Assembly: GCA_040754375.1 (NCBI GenBank)
Contig: JBFMCT010000020.1
Span: 1-58,149 of the forward strand
Direction: 5' to 3'
DNA: 58,149 bases
Origin: Actinomycetota bacterium
GTDB taxonomy: Bacteria > Actinomycetota > Acidimicrobiia > Acidimicrobiales > AC-14
Positions 15,971 to 25,076 of this stretch are shown piece by piece. Each line of letters starts with the position of its first letter. Position 1 is the stretch's first letter. Position numbers and translations under genes: made by a program. The notes beneath the pieces are model-generated. The model was not told where the DNA came from. It worked only from the letters and a program-made list of their open reading frames with translations, and searched no databases.

Positions 15971-18586
15971 TCAGGCCCCGGAGGCCTTGCGCCTGGCCCC
16001 TGCCCGCTTCCGGGGTGCGGTCGGGCCCTTGGCCCGGCGCTCGGCCAGGAGTTCGGCGGCCCGCTCGATCGTGATCTCCTCCACGTCGTCACCCTTGCGG
16101 AGCGAGGCGTTGGTCGTGCCGTCGGTCACGTAGGGCCCGAAACGGCCGTCTTTGACCACCACCTGGGCATTGGACACGGGGTCGGGCCCTAGTTCCCGCA
16201 GGGGGGCGGCGGCTGCCCGCTGGCCACCGCGCCGCTTGGGTTCGGCCAGCAGGGCGAGAGCCTCGTCGAGGGTGACGGTCAGCAGCCGGGCCTCGGAGTC
16301 GAGGCTGCGGGTCTCGGCCCCCTTCTTCACGTAGGGGCCGAACCGGCCGTTCTGGGCGGTGACCTCGACCCCGTCGGCTGGGTCGGCCCCGAGCACGCGC
16401 GGCAGGCACAGCAGCTCCAGCGCCGTCTCCAGCGAGACCGTCTCGATCGACATGTCCTTGAACAGCGAGGCCGTCTTGGGCTTCTTCTTGGAGTCGGCGG
16501 GGCCGTCGCCCAGCTGGACGTAGGGCCCGAACCGGCCCGCTTTGGCGATGACCGCCAGGCCCGTCTCGGGGTCGACCCCCAGTTCGCGGTCCCCGCTGGG
16601 CGCGGCCAGCAGCTCTTGGGCCTTCTCGGCCGTCAGCTCGTCGGGTGCCAGGTCCTCGGGAACGGCCGCCTTCTGCTCGCCCTGTTGTACATAGGGCCCG
16701 TAGCGGCCGACCCGCACGACCACGCCGTCGGCCCCGGGCACGGGGATCGAGTTGATCTCCCGGGCGTCGATGTCACCAAGGCGGTCCCCCACCAGGGCCT
16801 TGAGGCCCGGCCGGCCGTTGCCGAAGTAGAACCGCGAGAGCCACGGGAGCGACTCCTCGCGGCCGGTGGCGATGTGGTCGAGCTCATCCTCCATACGGGC
16901 CGTGAACTCGTAGTCGACCAGCTCGGAGAAATGCTGCTCGAGCAGGGCCACCACCGCGAACGCGATGAACGACGGTATGAGCGCCGTCCCCCGCTTCCAT
17001 ACGTAGCCCCGGTCCTGGATGGTCCCGATGATGGTGGCGTAGGTCGAGGGCCGGCCCACGCCCAGCTCCTCGAGGGCCTTGACCAACGAGGCCTCGGTGA
17101 ACCGGGCGGGCGGCTGGGTGGCGTGCTCCCGGGGCACCAGTTCGCTGGCCGTGACCCTGTCGCCCGGTGCGAGCTGGGGCAGGCGGACCTCGCGGTCCTC
17201 CAACTGGGCCTCGGGGTCGTCTGAGCCCTCGACGTAGGCCCGCAGGAAACCGGGGAACTCGATGACCTTTCCGGCCGAGGAGAACTCGGCATCCTCGCCG
17301 GTAGCCGTCTTGGCACCGAGCCGCACCTGGAGGCTGCGGCCCCGGACGTCGGCCATCTGCGAGGCCACCGTGCGCTTCCAGATCAGGTCGTAGAGGGCGC
17401 GCTCGTCGGCCGCCAGCTCGCCCGCCACCTGGTCGGGAGTACGGAACGTGTCGCCCGCGGGGCGGATGGCCTCGTGAGCCTCCTGGGCGTTGCGGACCTT
17501 CTTCTCGTAGCGCCGGGGCTTCTCGGGCACGTAGTCGGGCCCGTAGAGCTGGGCCGCCTGGTTGCGAGCGGCCGCGATGGCCGTCTCCGACAGCGTGGTG
17601 CTGTCGGTCCGCATGTAGGTGATGTAGCCGTTCTCGTAGAGGCGCTGGGCCACGCTCATGGCCCGAGCGGCCGAGAACCGCAGCTTGCGGCCGGCCTCCT
17701 GCTGGAGCGTCGAGGTCATGAAGGGGGCGTAGGGGGTGCGCCGGTAGGGCTTCTCCTCGACCGTGCGCACCGCGAAGTCGGCCCCCGCCAGTCCGTCGGC
17801 GACCTGCCGGGCACCGGCCCCGTCGAGCAGCCGGACGTTGTCCTTGGCCGCCGCCTTGAGGCCCCCGGTCTCGTCGAAGTCCCGGCCGGTGGCGAGGCGG
17901 GCCCCGTCGAGGGAGACGAGCGTGGCCCCGAAGCGCTCCCCGTCCTTGTCGAACACCCCTTCCACGTCGGCGTAGGTCCCCGACCGGAACCGCATCCGGG
18001 CCCGCTCACGATCGACGAGCACGCGGGTGGCCACGCTCTGCACCCGGCCAGCCGACAGCCGGGGGAGCACCTTCTTCCACAGGACGGGCGAGACCTCGTA
18101 GCCGTACAGGCGGTCGAGGATGCGCCGGGCTTCCTGGGCGTCGACCAACCGCCGGTCGAGCTCTCGGGACTGCTCGACCGCCTGGCGGATGGCCGTGGCG
18201 GTGATCTCGTGGAAGACCATGCGCTTGACCGGGATGCGGGCCGGGGGCGACAGCACCTCCAGGAGGTGCCACGCGATGGACTCCCCCTCACGGTCCTCGT
18301 CTGTGGCCAGGTAGAGCTCGTCGGACTCCTTGAGCAGCCGCTTGAGGTTGGCGACGACGTCCTTCTTCTCCTTGAGGAGCACGTAGAGCGGCTTGAAGCC
18401 GTTGTCGACGTCGACCCCCAGCCGGGCCCACGGCTCGCCCTTGTAGGCCGCCGGGATGTCCTTGGTGTCCCGGGGCAGGTCACGGATGTGGCCGACCGAG
18501 GATTCGACGACGTAACCGTTCCCCAGAAAGCGCGCGATCGTGCGCGCCTTGGCAGGGGACTCGACGATGACGAGGGGCTTGGCCAC
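15971..18586 (-). CDS. topA: DNA topoisomerase I (type IA)
   Basis: The 871-residue enzyme starts with the TOPRIM domain (LVIVESPAKARTIARFLG, and acidic DEDREGE near 96-102). The catalytic tyrosine is Y324 in GYITYMRTDSTTLS. The C-terminal third carries at least four repeats of the type GRFGPYV (for example VGRYGPYVQQG, AGRFGPYVQLG, NGRFGPYVKKG, DGRFGPYVTDG) instead of Cys4 zinc fingers, the usual actinobacterial design. A Lys/Arg-rich tail (APRKRAGARRKASGA) ends it. It relaxes negative supercoils. Monocistronic appearance, with hppA upstream. Confidence 0.96.
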   Translation of the reverse strand: MAKPLVIVESPAKARTIARFLGNGYVVESSVGHIRDLPRDTKDIPAAYKGEPWARLGVDVDNGFKPLYVLLKEKKDVVANLKRLLKESDELYLATDEDREGESIAWHLLEVLSPPARIPVKRMVFHEITATAIRQAVEQSRELDRRLVDAQEARRILDRLYGYEVSPVLWKKVLPRLSAGRVQSVATRVLVDRERARMRFRSGTYADVEGVFDKDGERFGATLVSLDGARLATGRDFDETGGLKAAAKDNVRLLDGAGARQVADGLAGADFAVRTVEEKPYRRTPYAPFMTSTLQQEAGRKLRFSAARAMSVAQRLYENGYITYMRTDSTTLSETAIAAARNQAAQLYGPDYVPEKPRRYEKKVRNAQEAHEAIRPAGDTFRTPDQVAGELAADERALYDLIWKRTVASQMADVRGRSLQVRLGAKTATGEDAEFSSAGKVIEFPGFLRAYVEGSDDPEAQLEDREVRLPQLAPGDRVTASELVPREHATQPPARFTEASLVKALEELGVGRPSTYATIIGTIQDRGYVWKRGTALIPSFIAFAVVALLEQHFSELVDYEFTARMEDELDHIATGREESLPWLSRFYFGNGRPGLKALVGDRLGDIDAREINSIPVPGADGVVVRVGRYGPYVQQGEQKAAVPEDLAPDELTAEKAQELLAAPSGDRELGVDPETGLAVIAKAGRFGPYVQLGDGPADSKKKPKTASLFKDMSIETVSLETALELLCLPRVLGADPADGVEVTAQNGRFGPYVKKGAETRSLDSEARLLTVTLDEALALLAEPKRRGGQRAAAAPLRELGPDPVSNAQVVVKDGRFGPYVTDGTTNASLRKGDDVEEITIERAAELLAERRAKGPTAPRKRAGARRKASGA

Positions 18587-18648
18587 GGTTCCTTCCTAGC
18601 GCAGTCAGCGCCAGAGGTTGTTCAGACAGGGGACCCCCTGTCAACTGG

Positions 18649-20961
18649 TCAACCCCCGGCGGCACCCGCTTCTTGCGGGGCGGCCGTCATCATGGCGGGC
18701 GCCTTGCGCTTGGAGAAGGCGATGGCGCCCATCAGCACGACCAGGGCCAGGCCGGCCACGGTGAACCGGGCGGGGTCGTTGTCGGACAGGTTTATGACGG
18801 CCGGCAGGATCAGCAGCGACACCAGGTTCATCACCTTGATCAGCGGGTTGAGGGCCGGCCCGGCCGTATCCTTGAACGGGTCTCCGACCGTGTCGCCGAT
18901 GACGGCTGCCTTGTGGGCCTCGCTCCCCTTGCCCCCCTCGTGGCCGTCCTCGATGTACTTCTTGGCATTGTCCCACGCCCCCCCGGAGTTGGAGAGGAAG
19001 TTGGCCATGAGCTGGCCGGTGAGGATGACGGCCGCCAGGAAGGCCCCTAGGGCGTAGACGTTGATCCCGAACCCGATGATCACCGGGGTGAGGGTGGCCA
19101 GCAGGGCGGGCGTGGCCAGCTCCCGCAACGAGGCGGCCGTGCAGATGTCGATCACGGGGCCGTAGTCGGGCCGCTTCTTGCCGGCCATGATGAGCCCGTC
19201 GGCGAACTGGCGGCGTACCTCCTGCACGACCGTGCCGGCTGTGCGGCCCACGGCCCGGATGGCCAGGGACGAGAACAGGAAGGCGATGGAGCCCCCGATG
19301 AGCAACCCGATGAACGTCTTGGGGTCGGCCACGTTGATGGGGATCACGTCGAACACGGTCTGGCCCGCCTCCTCCAGCTCTCTCAGTGCGGCCGTGCCCA
19401 GGGTCTCGGCCCCGATCGTCTCGATGAAGCTGGCGAACAGGGCCACGGCGGCGATGACCGCCGACCCGATGGCGAACCCCTTGGTCACCGCTTTGGTGGT
19501 GTTGCCCACGGCGTCGAGGCTGACCATGATGCGCTCGGGCTCGCCGCTGAACTCACCCGACATCTCGGCGATGCCGGCCGCGTTGTCGGCTACCGGGCCG
19601 AAGGTGTCCTCGGACACGACCACCCCCGTGGTGGCCAGCATGCCCATACCGGTGAGGGCCACCAGGTAGAAGGTGAACTGGATGTTGCCCTCGCCCAGGG
19701 CGATGGCCACCCCGATGGCCGACGCGATGGCCACGATGGCCCAGACCGAGCTCTCCAGGCCCGAGGAGATCCCCGAGAGCACGGTGGTGGCCGGGCCGGT
19801 GCGGGCCGACTCGGCGATCTCCTGGACGGGCGCCGTCTCGGTGGACGTGAAGTACTCGGTGATGCGGCTCACGACCTGGGCCAGGACCAGGCCGATGACC
19901 ACCGCCCAGAAGACCCGCAGGTTGCCGACGTAGAACTGGGCCACCAGGAACGTGCCGATCACCGTCAGCAGCCCGGCCGTCAGAAAGCCCCGGTTGATGG
20001 GAGCCATGGCCGACTTGTCCTTGGGAGTGGCCCGCACGGCGTACACACCCACGATCGAGGCCAGCACGCCCACGGCCCGGGCCACGACCGGGAACACGAG
20101 GCCGAGGGCGGGGTTCATGCCGATCGACTCGAAGGCGGCCACGCCCAGGATGATCGAGGCCACCAGGGTGACCTCGTAGCTCTCGAAGAGGTCGGCGGCC
20201 ATCCCTGCGCAGTCGCCCACGTTGTCGCCCACGTTGTCGGCGATGGTGGCCGGGTTGCGGGGGTCGTCCTCGGGGATGCCGGCCTCGACCTTGCCGACGA
20301 GGTCGGCGCCCACGTCGGCCGCCTTGGTGAAGATCCCCCCGCCCACCCGCAGGAACAGGGCGATGAGCGACCCGCCGAACCCGAACCCGACCAGGATGGC
20401 CGAGCTCGTGTTCTGGAAAAGCATGATGATCACGGTGGCACCGAGCAGGCCCAGGCCCACCGTGAACATGCCGGCCACGCCACCGGTGCGGAAGGCGACC
20501 TTGAGGGCGGCAGGCAGCGAGCCCGACCGGGCGGCCGCGGCGGTACGCACGTTGCCCCTCACGGCCAGGCCCATGCCGATGAACCCGGTGAGGCCGGACA
20601 ACAGGCAGCCGGCCAGGAAGGAAAGGGTGCGGAAGGCCCCGGACTGCAAGAACGACAAGGCCTCGGAGCCATCGGGCCGGAGCACGGCTGTCGAGGTGAT
20701 GAACACGATGATCACCAGAGGGACAAGGATCCAAGCGATCGTGCGGAACTGGCGCCGGAGGTAGGCCATGGCCCCCTCCTGGATGGCCAGGGCGATCTCC
20801 TGCATCTTGGGGGTGCCCTTGTCGGCCCCCAGCACCCCCTTCATCAGCAGGAAGCCCACGCCCAGCGCCAGCAGGGCCGTGAAGGCCGAGAACAGGAGCC
20901 AGAACCACTCTGCGCCGCCCAACTCGAACGCCTGGTACCCGCCCTCCGCGGCGACGATCAT
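18649..20961 (-). CDS. hppA: Membrane-bound proton-translocating pyrophosphatase, K+-independent type
   Basis: The 770-residue polytopic protein has the pyrophosphate-binding signature DVGADLVGKVEAGIPEDD followed by DNVGDNVGDCAGMAADLFE, and a later matching acidic region (DTVGDPFKD). It couples PPi hydrolysis to H+ pumping across the membrane. The segment DAVGNTTKAVTKGFAIGSA has Lys where K+-dependent enzymes have Ala (GNTTAA), so I assign the K+-independent H+-pumping class. The ATG overlaps the stop of a DtxR-family regulator (ATGA), which is unusual and implies co-expression. Confidence 0.95.
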   Translation of the reverse strand: MIVAAEGGYQAFELGGAEWFWLLFSAFTALLALGVGFLLMKGVLGADKGTPKMQEIALAIQEGAMAYLRRQFRTIAWILVPLVIIVFITSTAVLRPDGSEALSFLQSGAFRTLSFLAGCLLSGLTGFIGMGLAVRGNVRTAAAARSGSLPAALKVAFRTGGVAGMFTVGLGLLGATVIIMLFQNTSSAILVGFGFGGSLIALFLRVGGGIFTKAADVGADLVGKVEAGIPEDDPRNPATIADNVGDNVGDCAGMAADLFESYEVTLVASIILGVAAFESIGMNPALGLVFPVVARAVGVLASIVGVYAVRATPKDKSAMAPINRGFLTAGLLTVIGTFLVAQFYVGNLRVFWAVVIGLVLAQVVSRITEYFTSTETAPVQEIAESARTGPATTVLSGISSGLESSVWAIVAIASAIGVAIALGEGNIQFTFYLVALTGMGMLATTGVVVSEDTFGPVADNAAGIAEMSGEFSGEPERIMVSLDAVGNTTKAVTKGFAIGSAVIAAVALFASFIETIGAETLGTAALRELEEAGQTVFDVIPINVADPKTFIGLLIGGSIAFLFSSLAIRAVGRTAGTVVQEVRRQFADGLIMAGKKRPDYGPVIDICTAASLRELATPALLATLTPVIIGFGINVYALGAFLAAVILTGQLMANFLSNSGGAWDNAKKYIEDGHEGGKGSEAHKAAVIGDTVGDPFKDTAGPALNPLIKVMNLVSLLILPAVINLSDNDPARFTVAGLALVVLMGAIAFSKRKAPAMMTAAPQEAGAAGG

Positions 20962-21638
20962 GCCGACTGCTCCCTTCGTTCCACTTTTCGTACGTAGATC
21001 TGGCGGGCGACCTTGTCACCCAGCGTGCGGGCATGCCCGTCGACCCGGACCACCAGGGGCCCGTCGAACGGGTGCTTCTCCAGGACCTCGACGACCACCC
21101 CGGGCCGCACGCCCAGGGTGTCGAGGAACTCCACGACCGCGGGGTCGACCGACCCCGGGACGGCCACGACGGCCACGTCTCCGGCCTCGAGGTCATAGAG
21201 CGGGGGCATGGTCGGGATGTCGACGACCTCGGGCGCGGGGATCGGGAAGCCGTGGGGGCAGGCCGTGGGCCGGTCGAGAGCCACGTAGAGCCGGTCCTCG
21301 ACCTCCCGGGGCAGGTCGTGCTCGAACGTACCGGCCAGGCGGTCGGCTTCGTTCCAGGCGTAACCGAGCATGTCAGCCAGGAAGCGCTCGACGATCCGGT
21401 GGCGGCGGATGGCGGCCACGGCCGCCCGCTGGCCGGCGGCGGTGAGCTTGACCCCCTTGTACAGCTCGTGGTCGAGCAGGTCCCTCTCGGCCAGCCGCTT
21501 CACGGTGGCCGTCACCGTCCCGGGGGACAGCTTGAGCGACTCGGCCAGGGCGCCGGTATGGGCGTCCTGGCCGTTGTGGGCCAGGCGGTAGATCGCCTTC
21601 AGGGTCTCGCGCTCTGACTTCGTAAGCGACGGCTCCAT
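20958..21638 (-). CDS. DtxR/MntR-family metal-dependent transcriptional regulator
   Basis: The 226-residue protein has an N-terminal winged helix (about 1-70: AIYRLAHNGQDAHTGALAESLKLS, then GTVTATVKRLAERDLL), the dimerisation/metal domain (RHRIVERFLADMLGYAWNEADRLAGTFEH, with the His/Glu ligands, and DRPTACPHGFPIP containing the CxHG ligand motif), and a C-terminal SH3-like FeoA domain (about 150-220). These regulators bind DNA with Fe2+ or Mn2+. The coding region overlaps hppA by four bases. The start ATG 21638 lies close to the divergent gene at 21727, so the control region is only about 90 bp. Confidence 0.9.
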   Translation of the reverse strand: MEPSLTKSERETLKAIYRLAHNGQDAHTGALAESLKLSPGTVTATVKRLAERDLLDHELYKGVKLTAAGQRAAVAAIRRHRIVERFLADMLGYAWNEADRLAGTFEHDLPREVEDRLYVALDRPTACPHGFPIPAPEVVDIPTMPPLYDLEAGDVAVVAVPGSVDPAVVEFLDTLGVRPGVVVEVLEKHPFDGPLVVRVDGHARTLGDKVARQIYVRKVERREQSA

Positions 21639-21726
21639 GGTTTCGGCTCATGATAACCACGATTTTGGCGGCCTGAACGCTGGTACCGCCGGCCATCGCG
21701 GCGAGCCAGTTCGTAGACTGTGCCCG

Positions 21727-22191
21727 ATGAGCGGGACCGTCGAGCTGGTGAAGGTGAGGATCGTCGGCCTCCCCCTCGACGCCTATCAGGAGGCCGCCCA
21801 GCACACCGACGGGCTGATGCGCGAGTTCGCCCTGATCCGCGATCCGTCCACCGACGGCGCACCCGACGTCCCCCGGCGGCTGCTCGACCTCGTCGAGCGC
21901 CTGGGCCGGCAGTTCCAGGGGTTCACTGGCGACCAGGAGGCGGCCCTGGCCGCGGCCGTGGCCCGCGGGGTGACGAGCATCGACCTCGAGTACCTGGTGC
22001 CGGCGGCCGCACGTGATGCGGCCGTCGCCCTGGGCCAGATGCTCGACGAGGCCGACGAGTACTGCCGGCGGGGTGGGGCACTCCTGACGCTGGCCACGCC
22101 GCCCCGGGCGCTGGCCTTCCGGAGGTGGTTCCTCGACCAGTTCGTGCGCCAGATCGACGGGCAGGCACCGGAGCCCTGGGCCGCGGGGTAA
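21727..22191 (+). CDS. Conserved actinobacterial protein of unknown function, 154 aa
   Basis: The protein starts MSGTVELVKVRIVGLPLDAY and contains an alpha-helical core with QHTDGLMREFALI (about 27-39), PRRLLDLVERLGRQFQGFT and a C-terminal LATPPRALAFRRWFLDQFV segment. No transmembrane helix or known catalytic motif. I have an impression of similar proteins near RsbW/STAS modules in actinobacteria but cannot verify it. ATG 21727 sits in the short intergenic space opposite the DtxR gene. A sigma factor gene begins 32 bases downstream, so it may belong to the same signalling unit. Confidence 0.75.
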   Translation: MSGTVELVKVRIVGLPLDAYQEAAQHTDGLMREFALIRDPSTDGAPDVPRRLLDLVERLGRQFQGFTGDQEAALAAAVARGVTSIDLEYLVPAAARDAAVALGQMLDEADEYCRRGGALLTLATPPRALAFRRWFLDQFVRQIDGQAPEPWAAG

Positions 22192-22223
22192 ACCCCCGGG
22201 GCCCTCGCAACGTTGGTAGGGGT

Positions 22224-22742
22224 GTGGACCGCACCCCCGATCGCACCCCCGACCGGGACCCCGACTTCGAGGCGCTGTTCGAGTCGACCTTCCCCATGGC
22301 CCAGCGGGTCGCCTACCGCATCGTGGGCGACGCCTTCGTGGCCGAGGACCTAGCGGCTGAAGCCTTCGTGCGGCTCTACGCCCGCTGGGGCCGGCTGCGC
22401 GGAGAACCCGGTCGGGTCGGCTGGGTGCTGAGGGTGACGGCCAACCTGGCCATCGACACCGTCCGGCGAAAGCGACCGGTCCCCGAGGCCGGCTTCGCGG
22501 CCGACATGGAGGAAGCGGTGGTGCTGCGCTCGGCATTGGCGGCCGCCCTGTCCGCCCTGCCCGCCCGCCAGCGGGCCGTGGTCGTCCTGCGCTACCTGGC
22601 CGACCAGAGCGAGGACGACGTGGCCCGCCTGCTGGGCATCTCGGCCGGGACGGTCAAGGCCCACGCCCACCGGGCCACCCAGCGGCTCCGCCGCCAGTTC
22701 CACGACGACGAGGAGATCTCCATTGCCCTCCATCGAGCCTGA
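22224..22742 (+). CDS. ECF sigma factor (SigE-like)
   Basis: The 172-residue product contains sigma-70 region 2 (FESTFPMAQRVAYRIVGDAFVAEDLAAEAFVRLYARW, about 15-50) and region 4 (ALSALPARQRAVVVLRYLADQ, then the helix-turn-helix DVARLLGISAGTVKAHAHRATQRLR). The likely start is GTG 22224 after a GTAGGGG stretch; upstream codons in this frame do not look conserved. The downstream gene starts inside its last 20 bases. That gene encodes a membrane protein with an extracytoplasmic domain rather than a canonical zinc-finger anti-sigma factor. Confidence 0.85.
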   Translation: MDRTPDRTPDRDPDFEALFESTFPMAQRVAYRIVGDAFVAEDLAAEAFVRLYARWGRLRGEPGRVGWVLRVTANLAIDTVRRKRPVPEAGFAADMEEAVVLRSALAAALSALPARQRAVVVLRYLADQSEDDVARLLGISAGTVKAHAHRATQRLRRQFHDDEEISIALHRA

Positions 22743-23574
22743 GGAGCTTCCCCGGCGTCGCGGGCGCCAGGAACTGCTCGACCACATCTACTCCGAAGGC
22801 GAGCGGCGCCGGCGGCGCCGGCGGGCAGGTCGCGTGGGCCTGTCCGCCGTCGCCGCCCTGGCCGTGGGCGCGGCCGTGATGGCCGGTCTGCCCGCGGGCA
22901 CGCCGCAGCAGGTGGCGACCCGGGGGGCTACGGCCCCCGCCGCCCCCGGGTGGCCCGCTTCCGGCCCGGGCGGGGCCGAAGGGGGAGGGGAGGCGACGAC
23001 CACCTCGGTGGCCGAGCCGACGACGACCGTGGCCCTGGAGCCGGCTCGCCCCCTGGCCCCGACGACCGTCGCCCGGCCCGTGACCACGACCACGCCGCTG
23101 ACCGCCACCACCGCCGCCCCGCCCACCACCGTGGCTGGGCCGATCTGCCTGAACAGCACCGACGAGGCGTGCGGGCCGTTCAGGTGGGAGCCCGAGCCCG
23201 AGCCCAACCAGCCCCTGACCATCGACGTGACGGCCACGCCCCGACCGGACGACCCCCGCACCTTCGACTTCGCCGTCGTCTACACCGACCCCGACGCGCC
23301 CGTCGACGACGGCTGCCGCGGCGTCAGTTTCGGGGACGGCAACACCACCTACACCGGGAGCAGCCCCGGTTGCGTGGTGGCCGTTTGCCTGGCCGCCTAC
23401 GGGCCCTGGACGCCGCCCGTACCCGAGCCCGACCGGGTGGAGGCGGCGGTCAGCCACACCTACGCCGAACCTGGCACATACACGGTGTCGTTCTCGGCTC
23501 GCTCGCTCCACTCGCTGTGCCACGACCCGTACGGCAGCTACGGCGACCGCAAGATCACCGTGGTGGTGCCCTGA
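22723..23574 (+). CDS. Membrane protein with Thr-rich stalk and PKD-like domain, coupled to the sigma gene
   Basis: The 283-residue protein has a basic cytoplasmic segment (RRRRRRRAGR, about 28-37), one transmembrane helix (about 37-57), a Thr/Pro/Ala-rich stalk (about 85-140 with TTTSVAEPTTT and TTTTPLTATT) and a C-terminal domain (about 145-283) with a PKD-like C-terminal strand pattern (AVSHTYAEPGTYTVSFSARS) and six or more Cys. TTG 22723, with AGGAG eight bases upstream, overlaps the end of the sigma gene. I infer an anti-sigma or sensor role from the coupling and topology; the cytoplasmic part is short (about 36 residues) and shows no ZAS Cys/His motif. Confidence 0.72.
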   Translation: MPSIEPEELPRRRGRQELLDHIYSEGERRRRRRRAGRVGLSAVAALAVGAAVMAGLPAGTPQQVATRGATAPAAPGWPASGPGGAEGGGEATTTSVAEPTTTVALEPARPLAPTTVARPVTTTTPLTATTAAPPTTVAGPICLNSTDEACGPFRWEPEPEPNQPLTIDVTATPRPDDPRTFDFAVVYTDPDAPVDDGCRGVSFGDGNTTYTGSSPGCVVAVCLAAYGPWTPPVPEPDRVEAAVSHTYAEPGTYTVSFSARSLHSLCHDPYGSYGDRKITVVVP

Positions 23575-23581
23575 CCGAGCT

Positions 23582-25006
23582 TCACCCCGGCCGGGGGGTG
23601 TAGCGGGCGCCGTCGGCCGCAGAAGCCGGGCTGTCCACCAGCACGACGCCGCCCCAGACGACCATGGCCTCGCCGTCCCAGGCCCCCACCGGGTAGGCCC
23701 TACCAAGCAGGGCCACCTGCTCCAGGCGCCGCCAGGAACCCGACGCCGGGTCGTAGGCCGCACCGTCGCCCCGGGGGACGATGAGATCGGGCGCCAGGCG
23801 CCGCCCCCCCACCGGGCCGACCACCACGCCCGAGTCCCCTCCGCTGTCGGCCGCCAGGCCCAGGCCACCCCAGACCAGCATCTCCTGGCCCGACCAGACG
23901 GCCAGAGCGCTGGCCCGGGGCACGACGGGCGCGGCCGGCAGCTCCCGCCAGCGGTCCGTGGCCGGGTCGTAGGCCGCGCCGTCGGCCAGCAGCTCGGTGC
24001 CGCTGGCCCCGCCCCACACGATCAGCTCCCGGCCGCTCCACACCCAGGCGGCCCCGTTGCGGGGCGGCAGGGGCGAGGGCGCCAGGGCCCGCCAGGAGTC
24101 TCGGGCCGGGTCGTAGGCCGCGCCGTCGGCCCGGTCCTCGCCGCCCGCCGACCCGCCCCAGACCAGCACCTCCCGCCCGGTCCACACCGAGGCGGGGGCG
24201 GCCCGGCCCTCGACGGGAGCCGGGGCCAGGGGGCGCCACGAGTCCGTCGCCGGGTCGTAGGCCGCCCCGTCCGAGTGGGGCTCGCCGCTGCCCCCCCAGA
24301 TCACCAGCTCCCGGCCTGTCCAGACGGCGGCCGCCTCGCCCCGGGCGCTGATCGGTGCGGGCGCCACCGTGCGCCACTCGTCGCGGGCCGGGTCGTAGGC
24401 CGCGCCGTCGGCCAGCAGGCCCAACTGGTTGCTCCCGCCCCAGACGACCACCTCGGTGCCCGTCCAGGCGGCGGCCGCGCCGTCGCGGCCGTCGATCGGG
24501 GCGGCCGCCACCGTGCGCCACGTGTTCCGCGACGGCCCGAAGGCGGCCCCGTCGGCCATCCTCGGGGCCCGGGGCGAGGGGCACTCGGCGCCCGCGCAGT
24601 TCTGGCCTCCCCAGATGACCAGCTCCTGGCCCGTCCACACCGAGACGGCCGAGAACCGCCCGCACAGAGGCGAGCGCTCTAGCTCTGTCCAGGTCGTGCC
24701 GCCGCCGTCGGGCCCGATGCCCACGTCGGGCGCGGCCCGCGTGGGGCACGTGGGCCCGGCGGCCGTCTGCTGGGCGGGACGGTCACGCACCCACCAGATG
24801 GCCACCGCCAGCAGGACCAGCACCATGAAGGGCGGCCAGGCCGAGCTCTTCCGGGCCCGGCGGGGTGCGGTGGCGTGGTCGGGGCACTTGAACCCGACCG
24901 GGGTACGGATGGCGCACGACGGGCAGATGGGCTGCTCGCATTCGACACAGCTCAGTCGGGTCTCGGTACCGTGCCGGGCGCACACCGTCCCCGGGCTGTC
25001 GGCCAT
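23582..25006 (-). CDS. B-box-like zinc finger, membrane helix and Kelch beta-propeller protein
   Basis: The 474-residue protein begins with a Cys/His cluster (C9, H12, C20, C23, C28, C31, C41, H44) that matches a B-box-like zinc finger. One membrane helix follows (about 57-73), then roughly seven Kelch repeats (about 100-470), each with a DGAAYDPAxDxWRxLAPAP core and a VWTGRELVVWGG strand pair. A seven-bladed propeller outside the membrane with a zinc finger in the cytoplasm is the simplest reading. Function is unknown; Kelch propellers usually bind proteins or sugars. It is convergent with the PKD-like gene (seven bases between stops). Confidence 0.82.
   Translation of the reverse strand: MADSPGTVCARHGTETRLSCVECEQPICPSCAIRTPVGFKCPDHATAPRRARKSSAWPPFMVLVLLAVAIWWVRDRPAQQTAAGPTCPTRAAPDVGIGPDGGGTTWTELERSPLCGRFSAVSVWTGQELVIWGGQNCAGAECPSPRAPRMADGAAFGPSRNTWRTVAAAPIDGRDGAAAAWTGTEVVVWGGSNQLGLLADGAAYDPARDEWRTVAPAPISARGEAAAVWTGRELVIWGGSGEPHSDGAAYDPATDSWRPLAPAPVEGRAAPASVWTGREVLVWGGSAGGEDRADGAAYDPARDSWRALAPSPLPPRNGAAWVWSGRELIVWGGASGTELLADGAAYDPATDRWRELPAAPVVPRASALAVWSGQEMLVWGGLGLAADSGGDSGVVVGPVGGRRLAPDLIVPRGDGAAYDPASGSWRRLEQVALLGRAYPVGAWDGEAMVVWGGVVLVDSPASAADGARYTPRPG
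23748..24413. repeat. Nucleotide-level repeats inside the Kelch gene (144-bp period)
   Basis: The element GGGTCGTAGGCCGC plus CGTCGGCC-type sequence recurs at 23748, 23964, 24108, 24252 and 24390. Spacing is 216, 144, 144 and 138 bp, so three successive units are exactly or nearly 48 codons apart. The near-identity at DNA level implies recent tandem duplication or gene conversion of propeller blades. Confidence 0.7.
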
Positions 25007-25076
25007 GGGACGAGAGGCTATCTACCGGCACCGCCGGGGGCCCGCCCGCTGGCCCTTTGAAGCACACCGGTCGCGA

